DNA of 64,000 bases from Trema orientale (lineage: Eukaryota; Streptophyta; Magnoliopsida; Rosales; Cannabaceae), in the NCBI GenBank assembly GCA_002914845.1, contig JXTC01000187.1, positions 512,715 through 576,714 on the forward strand, written 5' to 3'. The notes beneath the pieces were generated by a model that saw nothing but the letters and a program-made list of their open reading frames with translations, was not told where the DNA came from and did no database searches. A program made the translations under genes and the position numbers. Positions 11,999-24,580 of this stretch are shown here, piece after piece. Numbering within the stretch: position 1 is the stretch's first letter; each line of letters begins with the position of its first letter.

Positions 11999-13749
11999 TT
12001 AGCTAAGAGATCAATACTTTATGTTGTGAGCCAAGATACTGATATTTTATTGCTCCAATGCTCCTTAATTCAAGGCTTTGACCTCAATGTTACAGAAGAT
12101 TTTCATCTTCTTTTTCTTTTTCAAAAAAGGTTATCATCAGTTATTAAATTAGTGTCTGTTATTTATGATGGTAATTAATTAAGGTGAGAGGTTGAGAAAT
12201 CTATACGTCCAAATATACAAATCTAGCTATTGCCAAATTATTATATTTGCTATGTTAATAATATATGAGGTCAATGTCCGTAACTCATATAATTAAGTCC
12301 TAAGTACTATAGTGACAAGATGTAAGATATAACATGAATTGTGTGACTGGCAAAGTAATATTATTAGTAGGTGAAATTGAAAAGCAATATGAATATGATC
12401 TATATGACTACATGTATATATAGAAATCAATAATGTTCAGAATTCAAATAGTTTGGGACGTGGTTCAATTGTGTTATAGTTATAGTCATGACTAGATTGG
12501 TGTGTTTGTTGAACATGCGGGCAATGAATGTGGTAGTGGCCAGCGGGGTGGGCCAAGACGATATCATCATGCGTAGAAGGATTGGAGTCTCTGCTTATCT
12601 CTTTTAAATATTTCTCTGAGTCGACCAAGTTTGAAAATTGAAAACAAGAGATAGTGTATTGAGTATTTTGACTCTCATAAAAATCATGCGCCGTTCATTC
12701 GTATTGTTATGGACCACCATATAAATCTTCACTAGCATTATTATCTTATCGCTATAGATAATCAATGACAGGCTTTGTCACCTCTTTCAAATCGCCAATT
12801 ATACCCCCAAAAGAGAAAAGAAGATAAAGTAACATTATTGGTCGTACTTTTCTTCTTTTTCTTTTTCAAAGCTAAGTGGCTTTTCTTAAAAAGAAGATGA
12901 ACAGAGATAGATTAAGATATATCGCACCGTTACTTTGGTAATGAAAATTTATGATTTTTGACCTTTTTTTTTTCAATTTTTTTTATTCTTTAGGTTGATG
13001 TCCACGAGAACATCTAATGAGTGAACATACTAATTCTGTGATATAATCACTCAAAAGGTGATTATCAATATCTGGTGATCACCATTAGTCATCAGCTAAG
13101 TAACTATCATCACCCTTAATAATCGATTTTTTCTAAAATAAATATATCAGGGTAGCAAGCGGTTACATCCATTGTTAAGAAGAAATTTCAACAAATCACA
13201 TCAATCTTTCACAAAAAGTGACAATTTATTTACAAAACCGCATAAACTAATACCATAGCATGTAATAAAATGGGTTTTCTTGGGTTTACCTTCAAAAATA
13301 AAAAGTAATACATAAATACGGTCAGGAGAAAAGAATTAGTTTTCATACGGCATAAAAAAAAAAAGTGAATGAAAAATACGATAGTACTGTCGTAAATAAA
13401 GTCATATGCTTAATAAGACGTTTCTCTATTAAAAAGGTCAATAGGTTTAACGAAATCCTTCTAACTTATTGGTTGAGATTCATTCACCATTTTCCCTTCT
13501 CTCCCAAGTTTGAGACCCAGCTCTCATACTTCTCATTTTTAATTTTTTTTCTGCCTTCATCAACACTATTCCTTTCTTTTTTTTTTTCCTTTTTTTTTTA
13601 CATTTTACATTTTTAATTCTTTTTTTCTTTTTTATTACTCTATGTATTGATTTAAATTTATTTTTTCATTTCACCTTTAAAAAAAAAAAAAGCCTAAGAG
13701 ATTTAAATTCTTCTTCCCTTTTTTCTATTTTATTTTTTCCATTGTACTA
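11999..13749. other. SDR-1 downstream region; partial homology to 20.56-21.35 kb
   Basis: The 3' untranslated region of SDR-1 probably occupies the first few hundred bases. From about 13008 to 13270 the sequence resembles 20563-21350, near SDR-2 (shared segments include ACTAATTCTGT, AGGTGATTAT and AATCACATCAATCTTTC/AGATCACATCAATCTTTC). The rest is poly-pyrimidine and A-rich DNA. No gene seen. Confidence 0.45.
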
Positions 13750-14775
13750 TTTTTTTAGTGATTAATGTCATATTAATTAATGGTTACTGGTTTCCAGTCT
13801 TGTGACTGATTGGTTATCAGTTACCACTAATTAATTTAGTTGTTACTTTGGTTATCAGTTACAAATAACTGATTTAGTTACTAGTTGCCAATTTGGTTAC
13901 TGTAGTTGCAACAAGATTAGTAATCAGATTTACTCACTAAAAAAATAAACTTGATAACTAGACTAGTTATCATATTGGTTATTAGTTTCTAATTACCTCT
14001 ACTAATTTGATTAATTACTGGTTTCTTGTTTTTAGTTACCGTTGTTAATTTGGTTATCAGTTTCTAGCTTAATATCATATTAATTAATGGTTACTGATTT
14101 CCAATCTTGTGACTGATCATTAGTCACCGATTACCATTAACTAATTTAGTTATTACTTTGGTTATCAGTATCAAATAACCAATCTAGTTACTAGTTACTT
14201 TATTAGTTACTAATTTGGTTTCTATAGTAGTAACAAGAATAGTACTTAGATTTACTCATTGAAAAATAAATATTGGTTACTAGTTTCTAGTAATCACTAC
14301 TAATTTGGTTACTAGTTTCTAGTTTTTGGTAACCGTTGCTAATTTAGTTATCAGTTTCTAGTTTCTGATTCTACTATTAATTCGGTTACAAATTATTACC
14401 AATTTCGTTACCAATTATCAATTTAGTTATCAGCTTTCAAAGTTATTGTATTAGTAACAAGATTGGTAATCAGATTCACTCATTAAAAAAAGAAAAGAAA
14501 AAGATTAGTAATGAGAATAGTTATCATATTGGTTAGTAGTTTCTAGTTACCATTGCTAATTTAGTTATCGATTTATAGTTACGCTTCTACTATTAATTTG
14601 GTTACTAATTATTACTAATTTAGTTACCAATTATCGATTTTGTTACTAGTTTCTAGTTCTGATTTATAGCTTCTAGTTAGCACATTCATTTTGGTTACTA
14701 CTTTCTGATTTTTAGTTACAATTATTAATTTTGTTACTAGTTTTAGGTTACTAATTACCAAGTACCAATCTATTA
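13750..14775. repeat. Degenerate tandem array of GGTTACTAGTTTCTAG-like units
   Basis: About 1 kb built almost wholly of variants of TTTGGTTAC(T/C)A, TTAGTTACCAATTAT and TTTCTAGTTACC. A higher-order duplication is visible: a segment starting near 13767 (ATATTAATTAATGGTTACTG) recurs near 14074, a period of about 307 bp, and the AACAAGATTAGTAATCAGAT portion appears again near 14457. No reading frame survives. It looks like an expanded local satellite. Confidence 0.8.
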
Positions 14776-15064
14776 GAATCTTAATCACTATCTACTATTT
14801 TTTTCCTTTGAGGCATTTGATCAAATAGGTAGTAGTCACTAAATGATGGGTAGCCATGATAATGGCTTTGCTCGATCTCATAGCCAACAACCAAGGCAAC
14901 TGAACCACTCCTTCCTATGTTGCTTTCACAATCACATCCCTCCATTTTTCTTTTTCTTCTGCATAAAAAATTCATGTTTCTAAGAAAAAAAATTATTTTA
15001 TTTTTTAATTCATAATATATAATCTATCCTCAATAAATGAATAGATACGCTAAACTCTTTTTCT

Positions 15065-15070
15065 CTTTAT
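15065..15070 (+). promoter_or_regulatory. Possible TATA element upstream of the small reading frame
   Basis: A TTTATAAG sequence about 95 bp before the ATG at 15165, followed by a pyrimidine-rich stretch of the kind often found at plant transcription starts. Weak evidence taken alone. Confidence 0.3.
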
Positions 15071-15164
15071 AAGTGTACCTATACCTCTCCCACTTTCTCA
15101 GACTTATTCCTAGTTCTTCATTATTTGTTCATTTTTTCTGAACAATACTCAAAGGGAGAGAGAG

Positions 15165-15311
15165 ATGGGTTCGAACGAATCATTTTCAACCATGGTTATG
15201 GTCATCCTCGTCTTTACGACCTTCATCTTATTGTTGGTATTGGACATGTTGATTGTGGCTTATAACGGCAGCCATGGGGAGAAGCGAGATCAAGGTGATT
15301 GCGATTTATGA
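15165..15311 (+). CDS. Possible 48-residue single-pass membrane peptide
   Basis: An ATG in good context (GAGAGAGATGGG) opens 48 codons ending at TGA 15309-15311. The product has a short polar start (MGSNESFS), one strongly hydrophobic helix of about 23 residues (roughly 10-32, rich in V, L, I, F, M), then a charged tail GEKRDQGDCDL. This arrangement predicts a small membrane protein. A TATA-like sequence and a pyrimidine-rich leader lie upstream. I do not recognise a family. It could be a chance frame: hydrophobic codons are common in T-rich DNA, and the coding evidence is only the hydrophobic-then-charged pattern and the promoter-like context. Confidence 0.35.
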   Translation: MGSNESFSTMVMVILVFTTFILLLVLDMLIVAYNGSHGEKRDQGDCDL

Positions 15312-15422
15312 GGCTTGGCTTATGAAGCATAGAAATGCGAACAATCTTGAAAAAAAAAAAAGAAAGAAAAATATATACGAGTTCATTGAGGAGATGAAGC
15401 ACGCAGGGGCTGGGCAACGAAG

Positions 15423-15560
15423 AAATACTGTATGAAAAGAATTGAAAGTGGGTATACCGTATATTTGTAATTCTTTTGCTAAAACACCGTAAAAATACTG
15501 TATAAAAAGAATTGAAAGTAGATATACCGTATATTTGTAATTCTTTTGCTAAAACACCGT
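15423..15560. repeat. 70-bp tandem duplication
   Basis: 15423-15492 and 15493-15560 are nearly identical (AAATACTGTAT...AAAACACCGT), differing at a few positions. Not coding. It follows the small reading frame and could lie in its 3' untranslated region. Confidence 0.85.
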
Positions 15561-16679
15561 GTTTGTTATAATTTCCCCTAATAAAATCATACATGTATAC
15601 AAAACGGTACATAATTAATTAAGATATATACATTCCAGTTAGGTCAGCGTTCAAGTTTTCAGGCCTGGAGTACTCTAGTGTCCTTAGGCCTTCAAATCCG
15701 CCCTATGTTTTAATTGGGCTGCGACCAACGCAAGCCCAGGCCCAAATCCTGTGACATGTCATACTTCCGAGTAAATATGATCGTATTTTGCAAAATGCTT
15801 TTTATAGTGAAAAAAAACGTCAAATATTTTTTTGTTAACAACTGTGAAAGTTTAATAACCGTGAAAAAAGACTCTATTAAATTAGTTATTAATGATCTGA
15901 ATTAGTTCTCACTAACGAAAAAGTTAAATATATGAAATATGAATTTGTGAGCAGTAGTTTTCCAAAAAATAAAAATAAAAAAGAATATGTGAGTAGTATA
16001 TTTATCCAATTAAAATTAATAGCGTTGGTCCTTTTCAAAAAATATCCAATTTATGGACCTCATATATCTTGAAAGTATTAGTACAACAAACTTCTAGTAC
16101 TTAATTAAAGATATTGTGCCATGGTTATTAATCCAACTTGACATCATTCATAATATCTTATGTAAATCAGATAATCCAATTTAAATTTCCGCTATTTATT
16201 ATTAAAACATTATCAACCATATAACAAAAACGAGACATTATTAAATGAGATTAATTTAAAGCTTTCATGAGAGCGAAGGAGAAAGAGAATAAAGAAGAAA
16301 TTGGGACATTGTGAATGGTTATGGGCTTAACTTCCTTTTAATTTATATATGTACGTAGTAATGTTTATGATCAGGCATTATGAAACTTCAATTAATAAAT
16401 GTTGTTAATTTTTTTTGGGAGGAAAGTGAATAGTGCTTTTCATTGAGTTGTAAAAGAGTGAATACATCTGCCAAAATCCGTGTTAATGAGATTGCTTAAC
16501 CACTGCTAATAATTCTTACGGAAGTTTTTTTTTGCTAGCAATTTCTTTTGAGTTGTATTCTCTAATTTAGCTATTATTCATGGGCGCCTAGCTAGCTTGG
16601 CGGGGCTATTCAGAGTGTGCGTCTAATTGTAATTGTAATTAATGTTTGCTATGGTTATTAATAATATAATTAGCATTTA
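15561..16679. other. Intergenic DNA, no gene seen
   Basis: AT-rich, no conserved reading frame or recognised repeat. It lies between the small reading frame and duplication copy A. Confidence 0.5.
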
Positions 16680-18409
16680 CTTATAATTAGTAGTTGACTT
16701 GAATTTGATGTGTCCACTCGCCTAACTTAAATTAGCTAACTTGCCTAATTTTAAAGGTTTATTTCCAATGCATGCAACGAAATTATAACTACATACCTAA
16801 TTCTTTTCTTAATTTGTTATATATTTATATGAAAACAAAATGTGTTATCATTAATTTTCAAATAAATTCAAATCCTTACCAATAATAGGTTCAAAAAAAC
16901 TTGGAATTAATCTCCTCTAACCATACCCTTCAAGTATTTCAATTTTGGCGGCCTAATTGTGCTAAGCTATATATGAGCAGCCTCATCACATATACGTGGA
17001 TCCATAAGAGCCAGTATTTCCATGTACTAATTCCACAATATCCTGTACAATGACAGCAATCTCAGAAAAAAAAATGATAAATTCGTAATATTTTGCTTTT
17101 TTCTTTTTTATTAACTTATATTTTACTCTTTGAAATCAGAAGATACAACTATAAAAAATTGAATATCAACAAATATATATACTAGTCCTCTTAGATATGT
17201 TGTCTGGTTTTATGATATAAGTTTCTAATTATTCTTGCTTGTTACACTTTCGTTTTTCGATTTTGTTTTTAATTTTCTTTTTTGTAAAATGAAATAAAAG
17301 GTGAACATCTTATTGAGAAGATACCACCATTCTTTCCATTTAAATAAACAAAAAAAGAAAGAAAAGAAAAGAAAAGAAAAGAAAATGTAGCGAAGCATGT
17401 TCTTATAAGTCTTTTCTCAGGCTAATAAATTTTTCTGACAAGCAATTAAGCTTTGCATAAATATAACTTAGGCGAAAAGGATGAAACATAAAGGCTTGAC
17501 GCCTCAGGCTAGCTGAGGCTGGTTTTGGATGGGCTGCTACTGCAACTAAGGATTTGGACTGTACTGTGGCTTTTATTTTTTATTTTTCTTTTCAGACGAA
17601 CTATACGGCTAATTTGAATCAAACTGATCATATAATGCGTTTTATATATCTATATATTTTTTATTTTAGGAGAATGGAGATTCGAATTCGGGATTCTCCA
17701 CTAATTACTATAATACTTATATTTTAAATTGGGCTCTGATTTTCCACAATTTTAAGTCTAGGCAAGCATTGAAAGCATCAATTAGTTGTAACTGTGTAGT
17801 CATTATAGTCTATATATCGTTGGCTTTGGCTATATTTTTGCAAAACAATATCTATAGAGCATGTCAACATAATACTTACAAAGTTTTCCAGATTATAACA
17901 TTTTTGTTTTTACGGTCGTATAAAAAAAAGAAGGAAAACATTGTTTTCTTTTTTACTTTTGTTCTATATCATAACTTAAATTAATTGCTTCCTAATGGCA
18001 GTTAATGAGCCGACTAATAAAACAAATTTATACTTGTAATATTAACTATATATCTGAAAAGAAATATATAATAACAATCAAATGCAACGACGTATAACGT
18101 CACTCAGGAATAAAAATAAAGAAGAGATATCTGGAAAAGCCTTTTAATATATAGCGTTACAATAACAACAATAATATTAATCCATGCATGTACGTACGAT
18201 ATGTCTCTGATCTTTAAAACCATAATAAAAACAAAAGAGAAAAGTCTTAGTACCATAATACATAAAGTCTTAGTACCATAATATACTCTTGCTAATACGA
18301 CTAGCTTGGCAAGAAGATACATTAAACTTACAGTATCTTCTAATAAGGTACTTCCATATAAAACCCTACATTTTGTTAGTTTTTTGTACCGAACAAACTG
18401 AGTTATTTA
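16680..18409. repeat. Duplicated segment, copy A (3' flank of SDR-2)
   Basis: Landmarks in this flank recur in order in copies B and C: ACTTGAATTTGATGTG, AAAGGTTTATTT, ACTAGTCCTC, and TATAG then A-rich DNA. The stretch GCGAAAAGG...CTTGAC(G/A)CCTCAGGC at 17461-17510 is shared with copy C at about 39134. The intact sequence CTCTTAGATATG at 17188-17199 is the empty site for the MITE present in copy B. It is continuous with the 3' end of SDR-2, so gene and flank were duplicated together. Confidence 0.75.
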
Positions 18410-19660
18410 TTAATTAATGAGATTCAAAGATTTGATTAAAGTAGGATTAACAACACTAAACCCGCCATCCACCACGAGATTAAGCCCGCTGACGTAATGT
18501 GCCTCGTCACTAGCCAAGTAGAGGGCAGCCTTTGCCACGTCAACAGTTTTAAGTACGTGCCCTTTGAGATTTCCCATTTCACTCACATGCTCCTCCATTT
18601 TCTGCTTTGCTTCACTAGCATAATCCCCCGTAATCTCAGTACTCACCACTGCATAAGGCGAAACGCAGTTGACCCTTATACCAAACTGACCAACTTCGGC
18701 TGCCAAGTTCTTGGCCAACCCCAAAACAGCATACTTTGACGCCGTATAAGAGTGTGTCCCCAGCCCTGCGATTGACGTACACGCGCTAGTGGTGAAGAGT
18801 ATGCATCCCTTCTTTTGGGGTATCATAACTCTAGCTGCATGCTTGGCTCCCAAGAAACCTCCCACCAAGTTGACTCCGATGACTCGGTCAAGGTCCGACT
18901 TGGTGGTGTCCAAAATGCCGCCGAAGGGCCTGTCGATTACGCCGGCGTTGTTGAACATCACGTCGAGCTTTCCGTGCTCGGCCACGACGGTGTCGATGAG
19001 GTTAATGATGTCGTCTTCCATTTGGACGTCGCAGTGGATGAAGGAGACGTTTTCGCCGAGGTTGTCGGCGATGGCTTGGCCTTCGTCGTCTTGGATGTCG
19101 GCAATGACAACTTTTGCTCCGTTTTCATGGAATACTTTGACTGCACTTGCTCCTATCCCTCTTGCACCGCCGGTTATGATTGCCACCTTGCCTTCTAACC
19201 TGAATAATAACGTATATTTTTGAAAGAAACATGTGAATCTTAATATAGTAAATCGTTGTTGAAAAACGAAAATGATATATTCTTTGGTAACATCTAACTT
19301 CGCATTTATTTGACCTAAACTATACTACTAAATATGTATAAGTATGCGTATATACTCGCATATGAAATTGTACTCTAGTTTATCTCCAAAAAAAAGGTGT
19401 ACGCTGGATTTTTTTGTGACATTATTGAGGAAATCAGTTCATCGAATGTTATATATATAATAAGGTTTAAGCTGTAGTCAGTTTGTAAAGTGGTTAGGGT
19501 ATGTACTATATAGAATATAGTAGGAGAGGAAGTTGAAAAGAAGAAATCATAGATTGACAATTATATATCTCTCGTGTTAATCGCTTGAAAAAAAAAAAAT
19601 TCTCTCTAATGTAAATGGTTTAGTGAACTTAAAAATTAAATTTTAAGACGTATCAACAGG

Positions 19661-19704
<44 letters not shown>

Positions 19705-20110
19705 GGAACAGGCAGGGGATCGACCAAATTTGCAATCTAACAATTCTGTGTAAATATATATATATAAATATATGCTGAAATCTGAAGTTTCAAAATACCT
19801 TTGTTTGTAACATAGTAAATATTATTTTTGTAGCTGCACAAATATTGCTTATTTCAATGAAATGCATGCATATACACATAATATACTTTATATGTATATA
19901 TACGTACGTGCTATAGGAGGCATGCATATGTACACGTTTACTTTAATATAACGAATTAAATCTTGCGCGAGATTAAAAAGAATTCTTGAATATGTTAGCT
20001 AGCTAATTACCCGATCGAATTATGTATATACTTTAGATATATATATATATATTATATAAAGAAGTTTGTTACCTTTTCTTGGGTGTTGCAGAAGTATCGA
20101 GAGTACTCAT
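18410..20110 (-). CDS. Short-chain dehydrogenase/reductase SDR-2 (SDR110C-like), two exons
   Basis: A predicted 275-residue NAD(H)-dependent oxidoreductase with unknown substrate. Exon 1 is 20073-20110 and begins MSTLDTSATPKKR; the intron is 19200-20072 (873 bp, GT...AG on the minus strand, with an AT microsatellite); exon 2 is 18410-19199. The 38-nt first exon and the split arginine codon match SDR-1, so the three genes share one ancestor. Motifs: cofactor loop TGGARGIG at 22-29, Asp 47 (NAD preference), NNAG at 96-99, Asn 123, Ser 151, Tyr 164 and Lys 168 (YTASK). It is almost identical to SDR-3 except in the predicted substrate loop (residues about 198-217), where it carries one extra residue. 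All catalytic residues are present. Family members oxidise alcohols of terpenoids, lignans or hormone precursors; which applies here is not visible. Confidence 0.94.
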
Positions 20111-20195
20111 CGGGAGGTATACTGAAAGACAAACACTCGACAGGTAAGAGGATTTATACAGAAAGGATTGAGATTTTCTTCTGTTTTGCTTCTTC

Positions 20196-20202
20196 ATTTA
20201 TA
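20196..20202 (-). promoter_or_regulatory. TATA box of SDR-2
   Basis: On the minus strand this is TATAAAT, 86 bp upstream of the start codon, with context CTCCTATAAATGAAG. The same promoter segment, including ATCATCACCGACAAT upstream, is kept in SDR-3 at 41957-41963, so promoter and gene were copied together. Confidence 0.6.
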
Positions 20203-20249
20203 GGAGCATGCTAATGATCATCACCGACAATTAAAATAATATTAATTAG

Positions 20250-20420
20250 TAATGCTGTGGGTACTACTGGTGCTAACACTACATAACACTACATGATTAG
20301 GCTGTAATTCCATTATTAGTGATTATTATCAATAAATTAGGTCTTACACATGAGTCTTATCTGAAGTGTAACTATAATCAAAACAGACTGACACATCATG
20401 TAGTGTTAAGCAGTTTCATA
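20250..20420. repeat. MITE-like inverted repeat upstream of SDR-2
   Basis: Inverted segments TAACACTACATGA (near 20283) and TCATGTAGTGTTA (near 20396) bracket about 100 bp. The left part (GTGGGTACTACTGGTGCTAACAC) resembles the termini of the element at 31388-31582. It sits upstream of SDR-2 and has no equivalent upstream of SDR-3. The ends are eroded and I cannot define a target duplication. Confidence 0.35.
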
Positions 20421-21960
20421 TCATGCCTCTTAATATTACTCAATATTAATAATAACTAACGTGACGAATATACACATTAATAAATTTTAGAACTCATACA
20501 CCATGGAAACTTTTTTTTCCGAAACTTTCAGTACATAAATGGGTGTTCCATGTCCACGCTATCATTTAATGGATAACTCATACTAATTCTGTTACAAGAT
20601 CACCAATAGGTGATTATTAATATAAAGTCACCACTAATTATCTATACTTAATAAGTGACTCACACTAACTTTTACAGATGAATGTAGGTTAATAAAAAAA
20701 ATATCTAATAGAACATACAAATATTAATCAGTTCAATCCAATATGTATATCAGTAAGGTCATAGTAATAAGATTTAGGGCTAGTTATTGCTTTGTTGAAC
20801 TGCAATTATACTGTAAGCCTGTGAGTATGTTATAGCTGTATTGTGAGCAATATAAGCAGTTGTGAGAAAAAAAGTTTAAGCTTTTGGTAAATTTATTCAC
20901 AAATTTATTGTATTGTTTAAAAGTAACATCTAAGTATGTGATAAATTATAAATTTTGTATGCCGTAGAATGACATTTTAAGAAATTTGTATCATGGCAAC
21001 AAAATCAATTTTGTAAAAGTAATTCCTATATAGTTTCTCAAATTTTATTTAAAATAGTAGTTACATAGTAACTTTTAAAATCTGTTGGTTAAAAATAGGA
21101 ACTTATCAAACATATCTTTCTACCAATTTTTTTTTCTTCTAATCAATTTTAAAAACTAAGAGTAAAATCCAGAATCAATTCCAAACGGGCCTTAGAATCC
21201 CATCTTTTTTTTTCTTTTATAATTAATTATACCAGGTTCGATAATAAGCAGACATCCATCATTAAAAGAAATTTTCGCCAGATCACATCAATCTTTCCGA
21301 ACAATAAGTATAAACGCAAACTAATATTATAGACCATAGCATATCATAAAATAATATATATACTGTTGTGTGCAATTTCTGCACCTGTTCGTGTAACGAG
21401 CTGATTGATCAAAGTTCGATAAGTTCGAGATGATCGAGATGTTCGAAGAAGCGTGAGCTCATTCAGAATTGGTCGAGATCAAAGTATTCGAGAGAGGTAA
21501 ACACACGAGTAGATCAACTTGACCAAATTTTCTCATTGGAGGCCCCTCAAAATTCGGGATATCATTAACAGTTCCGGGAATTTAGGAAAATCAATTCAAA
21601 TTGGGATATTTCATGATTTTATGGGATAAATATGAATCAAATTTGTATTAATTATAATCAATCAAAATATTTAGTTACCAAATTGGTAATAGGAATCCCT
21701 AATCTGAAAAAGCCTTTAAATATATGGCTAATTATATACAGAGAAAGGGATCCGAGTTCTAGCTTACTGAAACTTTACAGAAATAAGAACAGCTATAGTA
21801 GACGTAGGCTCTTTATTCAAAATGCCGAATTACTTTAAAAATTTCTTGTTTCTTTTGCGTTATTCATATTTTTAATCAACGTAACACCGTTGTTATACCA
21901 AAATTTGGTATCAACATATACATATATATTTATATATATATTTATTTATTTATTTATATA
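20421..21960. other. Intergenic DNA with a segment homologous to 13.0-13.3 kb
   Basis: The part from about 20563 to 21350 resembles the downstream flank of SDR-1. The remainder, including 21361-21960, holds no recognisable gene. Low-complexity TTTATTTA/TATA sequence at 21920-21960 precedes duplication copy B. Confidence 0.4.
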
Positions 21961-23221
21961 CGCAAGTGTACATGTGCATGTTAGATTTCAAGAAATCCCA
22001 TCTGGTTAATTTAATAAATAATTGGATTTTAAACTTAAATCCAATATTCTACTCAAATTAAGATTAGCTAACAACTTCTTTTGATTGGATCGGGAATTAT
22101 CCCGTCAGATTAATTTAGGCACCCCTACTAATGTGTGACAATCGCCTCTATTTGTAACTTGAATTTGATGTGGTCCACGTGCCTAATTAACTTAAATTAG
22201 CTAACTTTAAAGGTTTATTTCAAATGCAAGCAACTAATTAATCACACTCTTAACCCTTCTTATTCATTTAAGTCACTTGATATTATAGAGAAATCGGTAT
22301 ATTTTAATCTTTGAAAGCAGAAGATACAATTAAAATTTGAATACCAACATATATAGTACTAGTCCTCTTATACTACAAAAAAATCTTACTTTTAGTGATG
22401 ACAAAAGTTTTAATTAATAGCAAGAAATTCACTACTAAAAGAATGTCATTACCTTTGTATCGTTACTAAAAGGTCTGTGGCTAAAGTTTTAATCACAAAA
22501 ATGACAATTTGTCATGACTAAATGTACTTTTAATCACAACAAATTTCGTTACTATAAATAAAAAGTTGTGACTAAAAGTACATTAGTTACAACTTATGAC
22601 TAAATGTCAAGTTGTAACTAATATACTTTTAGTCACGAGAAATTATTAGTTGTGACTAAATGTCATTTTTAGTCCAAAAAAATTTGTTCTGACTAAAAAT
22701 CTTGTCACTAAACGTCGATTCTTTTTTCCGTAGTATTAGATATTCCGTCTGGTTTCATGATACCGGTCTTCGTAATTTTTTATTCTCCCTCAAGCTTATA
22801 TAAATCTTTTTGAGAATCAAATTAAGCTTGCGTAAATTTAAGATTAGGGATTTGGACCGGACTATGACTAATTTGAGACCAAATGACATTTTAGTTAGGA
22901 CCATTCCTATGGTAAAATTTTTCTTTTCTTAAACAGAATGACCAGTTTTAACAAAATGTCATTCTGAAAATTTGTCGTATTAATTTAGACCAAACTGATA
23001 GTCTCATCCATTTCCATTGCAACTATGGTTTGCCGCAAGCATTCGAGTGGGCTCGGTCTTAGACTGTTTAGAGAACTTGATCATATAATGTATATATTTC
23101 AAAGTGGGCTTTGACTTCCCACAATTTTAGCCCAAGCATTGAAAGCGTCAAGGTGTAGAATGTGTAGTCGTCATGATTTGGCTTTGGTTTTATTTTAGCA
23201 CAACAATTCCTATAGAATCAA
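21961..23221. repeat. Duplicated segment, copy B (no SDR gene attached)
   Basis: This segment matches the DNA beside the CACTA insertion and SDR-3 (copy C): TTTCAAGAAATC, AATAAATAATTGG, ACTTAAATCCAATATTCTAC, GTGTGACAATCGCC, GTTTGCCGCAAGCATTCGAG, then GTGGGCTTTGACTT and CCTATAGAATCAA. It stops at 23221, before the point where an SDR gene would follow in copy C. It is closer to copy C than to copy A. Positions 22000-22002 (ATC) are the unoccupied CACTA site. Confidence 0.8.
22371..22735. mobile_element. 365-bp CACTA-like MITE with TTA target duplication
   Basis: The element begins TACTACAAAAAAATC and ends GATTCTTTTTTCCGTAGTA, an imperfect terminal inverted repeat of about 19 bp. It is flanked by TTA at 22368-22370 and 22736-22738. 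The interior holds repeated units such as TTTTAGTCAC and TGACTAAA in both orientations, the subterminal pattern of non-autonomous CACTA-type elements. Copy A has a clean unoccupied site (CTCTTAGATATG at 17188-17199), which confirms the boundaries. A 3-bp duplication also fits PIF/Harbinger; the TACTAC ends favour CACTA. Confidence 0.85.
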
Positions 23222-24580
23222 GGGGTTTTTAGACAAATACGGAAAAAAGTAGTTCTTCTTTGAAAAATACGGACAATTCTTAAAAACTTAGAAAATACGG
23301 ACTTCAGAGCTAAACTTCTGAATAATACGACGTCTAATCTTTAAAATACGGCCTATGAGTACGTCTAACACGCTGCAGCCAAAAAGGCAACCAAATATAG
23401 AGATAAAAGAGATGACAGCGCCTGTCATAATATATGCACATATATTACTTTTTTATATTTTAATCTCTTTTAGTCTTTTACAAATTTTCAATTATTTTAA
23501 AAGAATTTTAGTTTCCTTACTTTTGTAGTCTTTTTTAGCCTTTTTTATTATTTTGACCTTTAATTTTTTTCGCTAATTTAAATTTCTAATAGAATTTACT
23601 TATTTTTATATTTAACCAACTAAAAATTTCTATTTCATTCAAAAACATCTTTTTTAATAAATTTTTCAATGTCAGACTTTGGATAAAATTAATTCTTTAG
23701 AAATTTTAAAACCTCTCATTTCAATTTTACGAATACCATATGTAATTTAGTAAGATACTTAAAGTATCTTAAAAAAAAAAAAAAAATCTTTTTGACTATC
23801 TTTTTATTGATACTATAGGTAACTAGATGAGATACCTATGATTACCTTATTTTTTAACCTTATATGTATATATATATATTTTCTTTTCTTTTCAATTAAT
23901 CCAACTAATATGGGTAACCTCTTAGGATATTTATGTTAATCTCCTATACTTTTCTTCATTTTTGGAAATAAAAAATTCCCAATATCATTCTCATAACCCG
24001 ACACCAGAAGAAACACAGTAAGATACCTATTATATTTTTTTTCAGTTTATTTAAATACCAGGATATCTTGATTGGATACTTATGGTAGCTTTTTGTTTTG
24101 TTTTTTTTTTTTCCTTCTTTTTCGGCTCGTATGGCACGCAGTATTAGAATGGAATTGGATTGGATAGTACTATTTAGTTCTAGTTTAGTGTAACACATAA
24201 CTAAAACAAAGTAAATATAACAATTTTTCTTCATGTAGTTCTAATTATGTCTTATATATAAATAAATAAATAAATAAATAAATATTTTCAAAAATAGAAA
24301 AGATAAATTTAAGTGATGATTATATAAAATAATATGATATTAATTTATTTATGAAAAATAAGTATATAAAAATAAAATATCTCTAGTTAAAAAAATAAAA
24401 TTTGAATTTAATTAATATTTATATATATTTATAATAATTAAAAAATTTATTAAAGAAAGAAAGAAAGAAAAAAGAAAAAAAAAAACAAAAGGTGCTAGGC
24501 TTGGTACTAAATTAACCCAACTTCTCAACTAGAAGTTAGGTTAGCTTAGTCTCATAGGAAAGGGACTAAAAAAGGGCCCT

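Noticed and set aside
18789-19223. Plus-strand frames opposite SDR-2 exon 2 (and likewise 40493-40930 opposite SDR-3)
   Set aside because: They mirror the conserved coding strand and have no features of their own.
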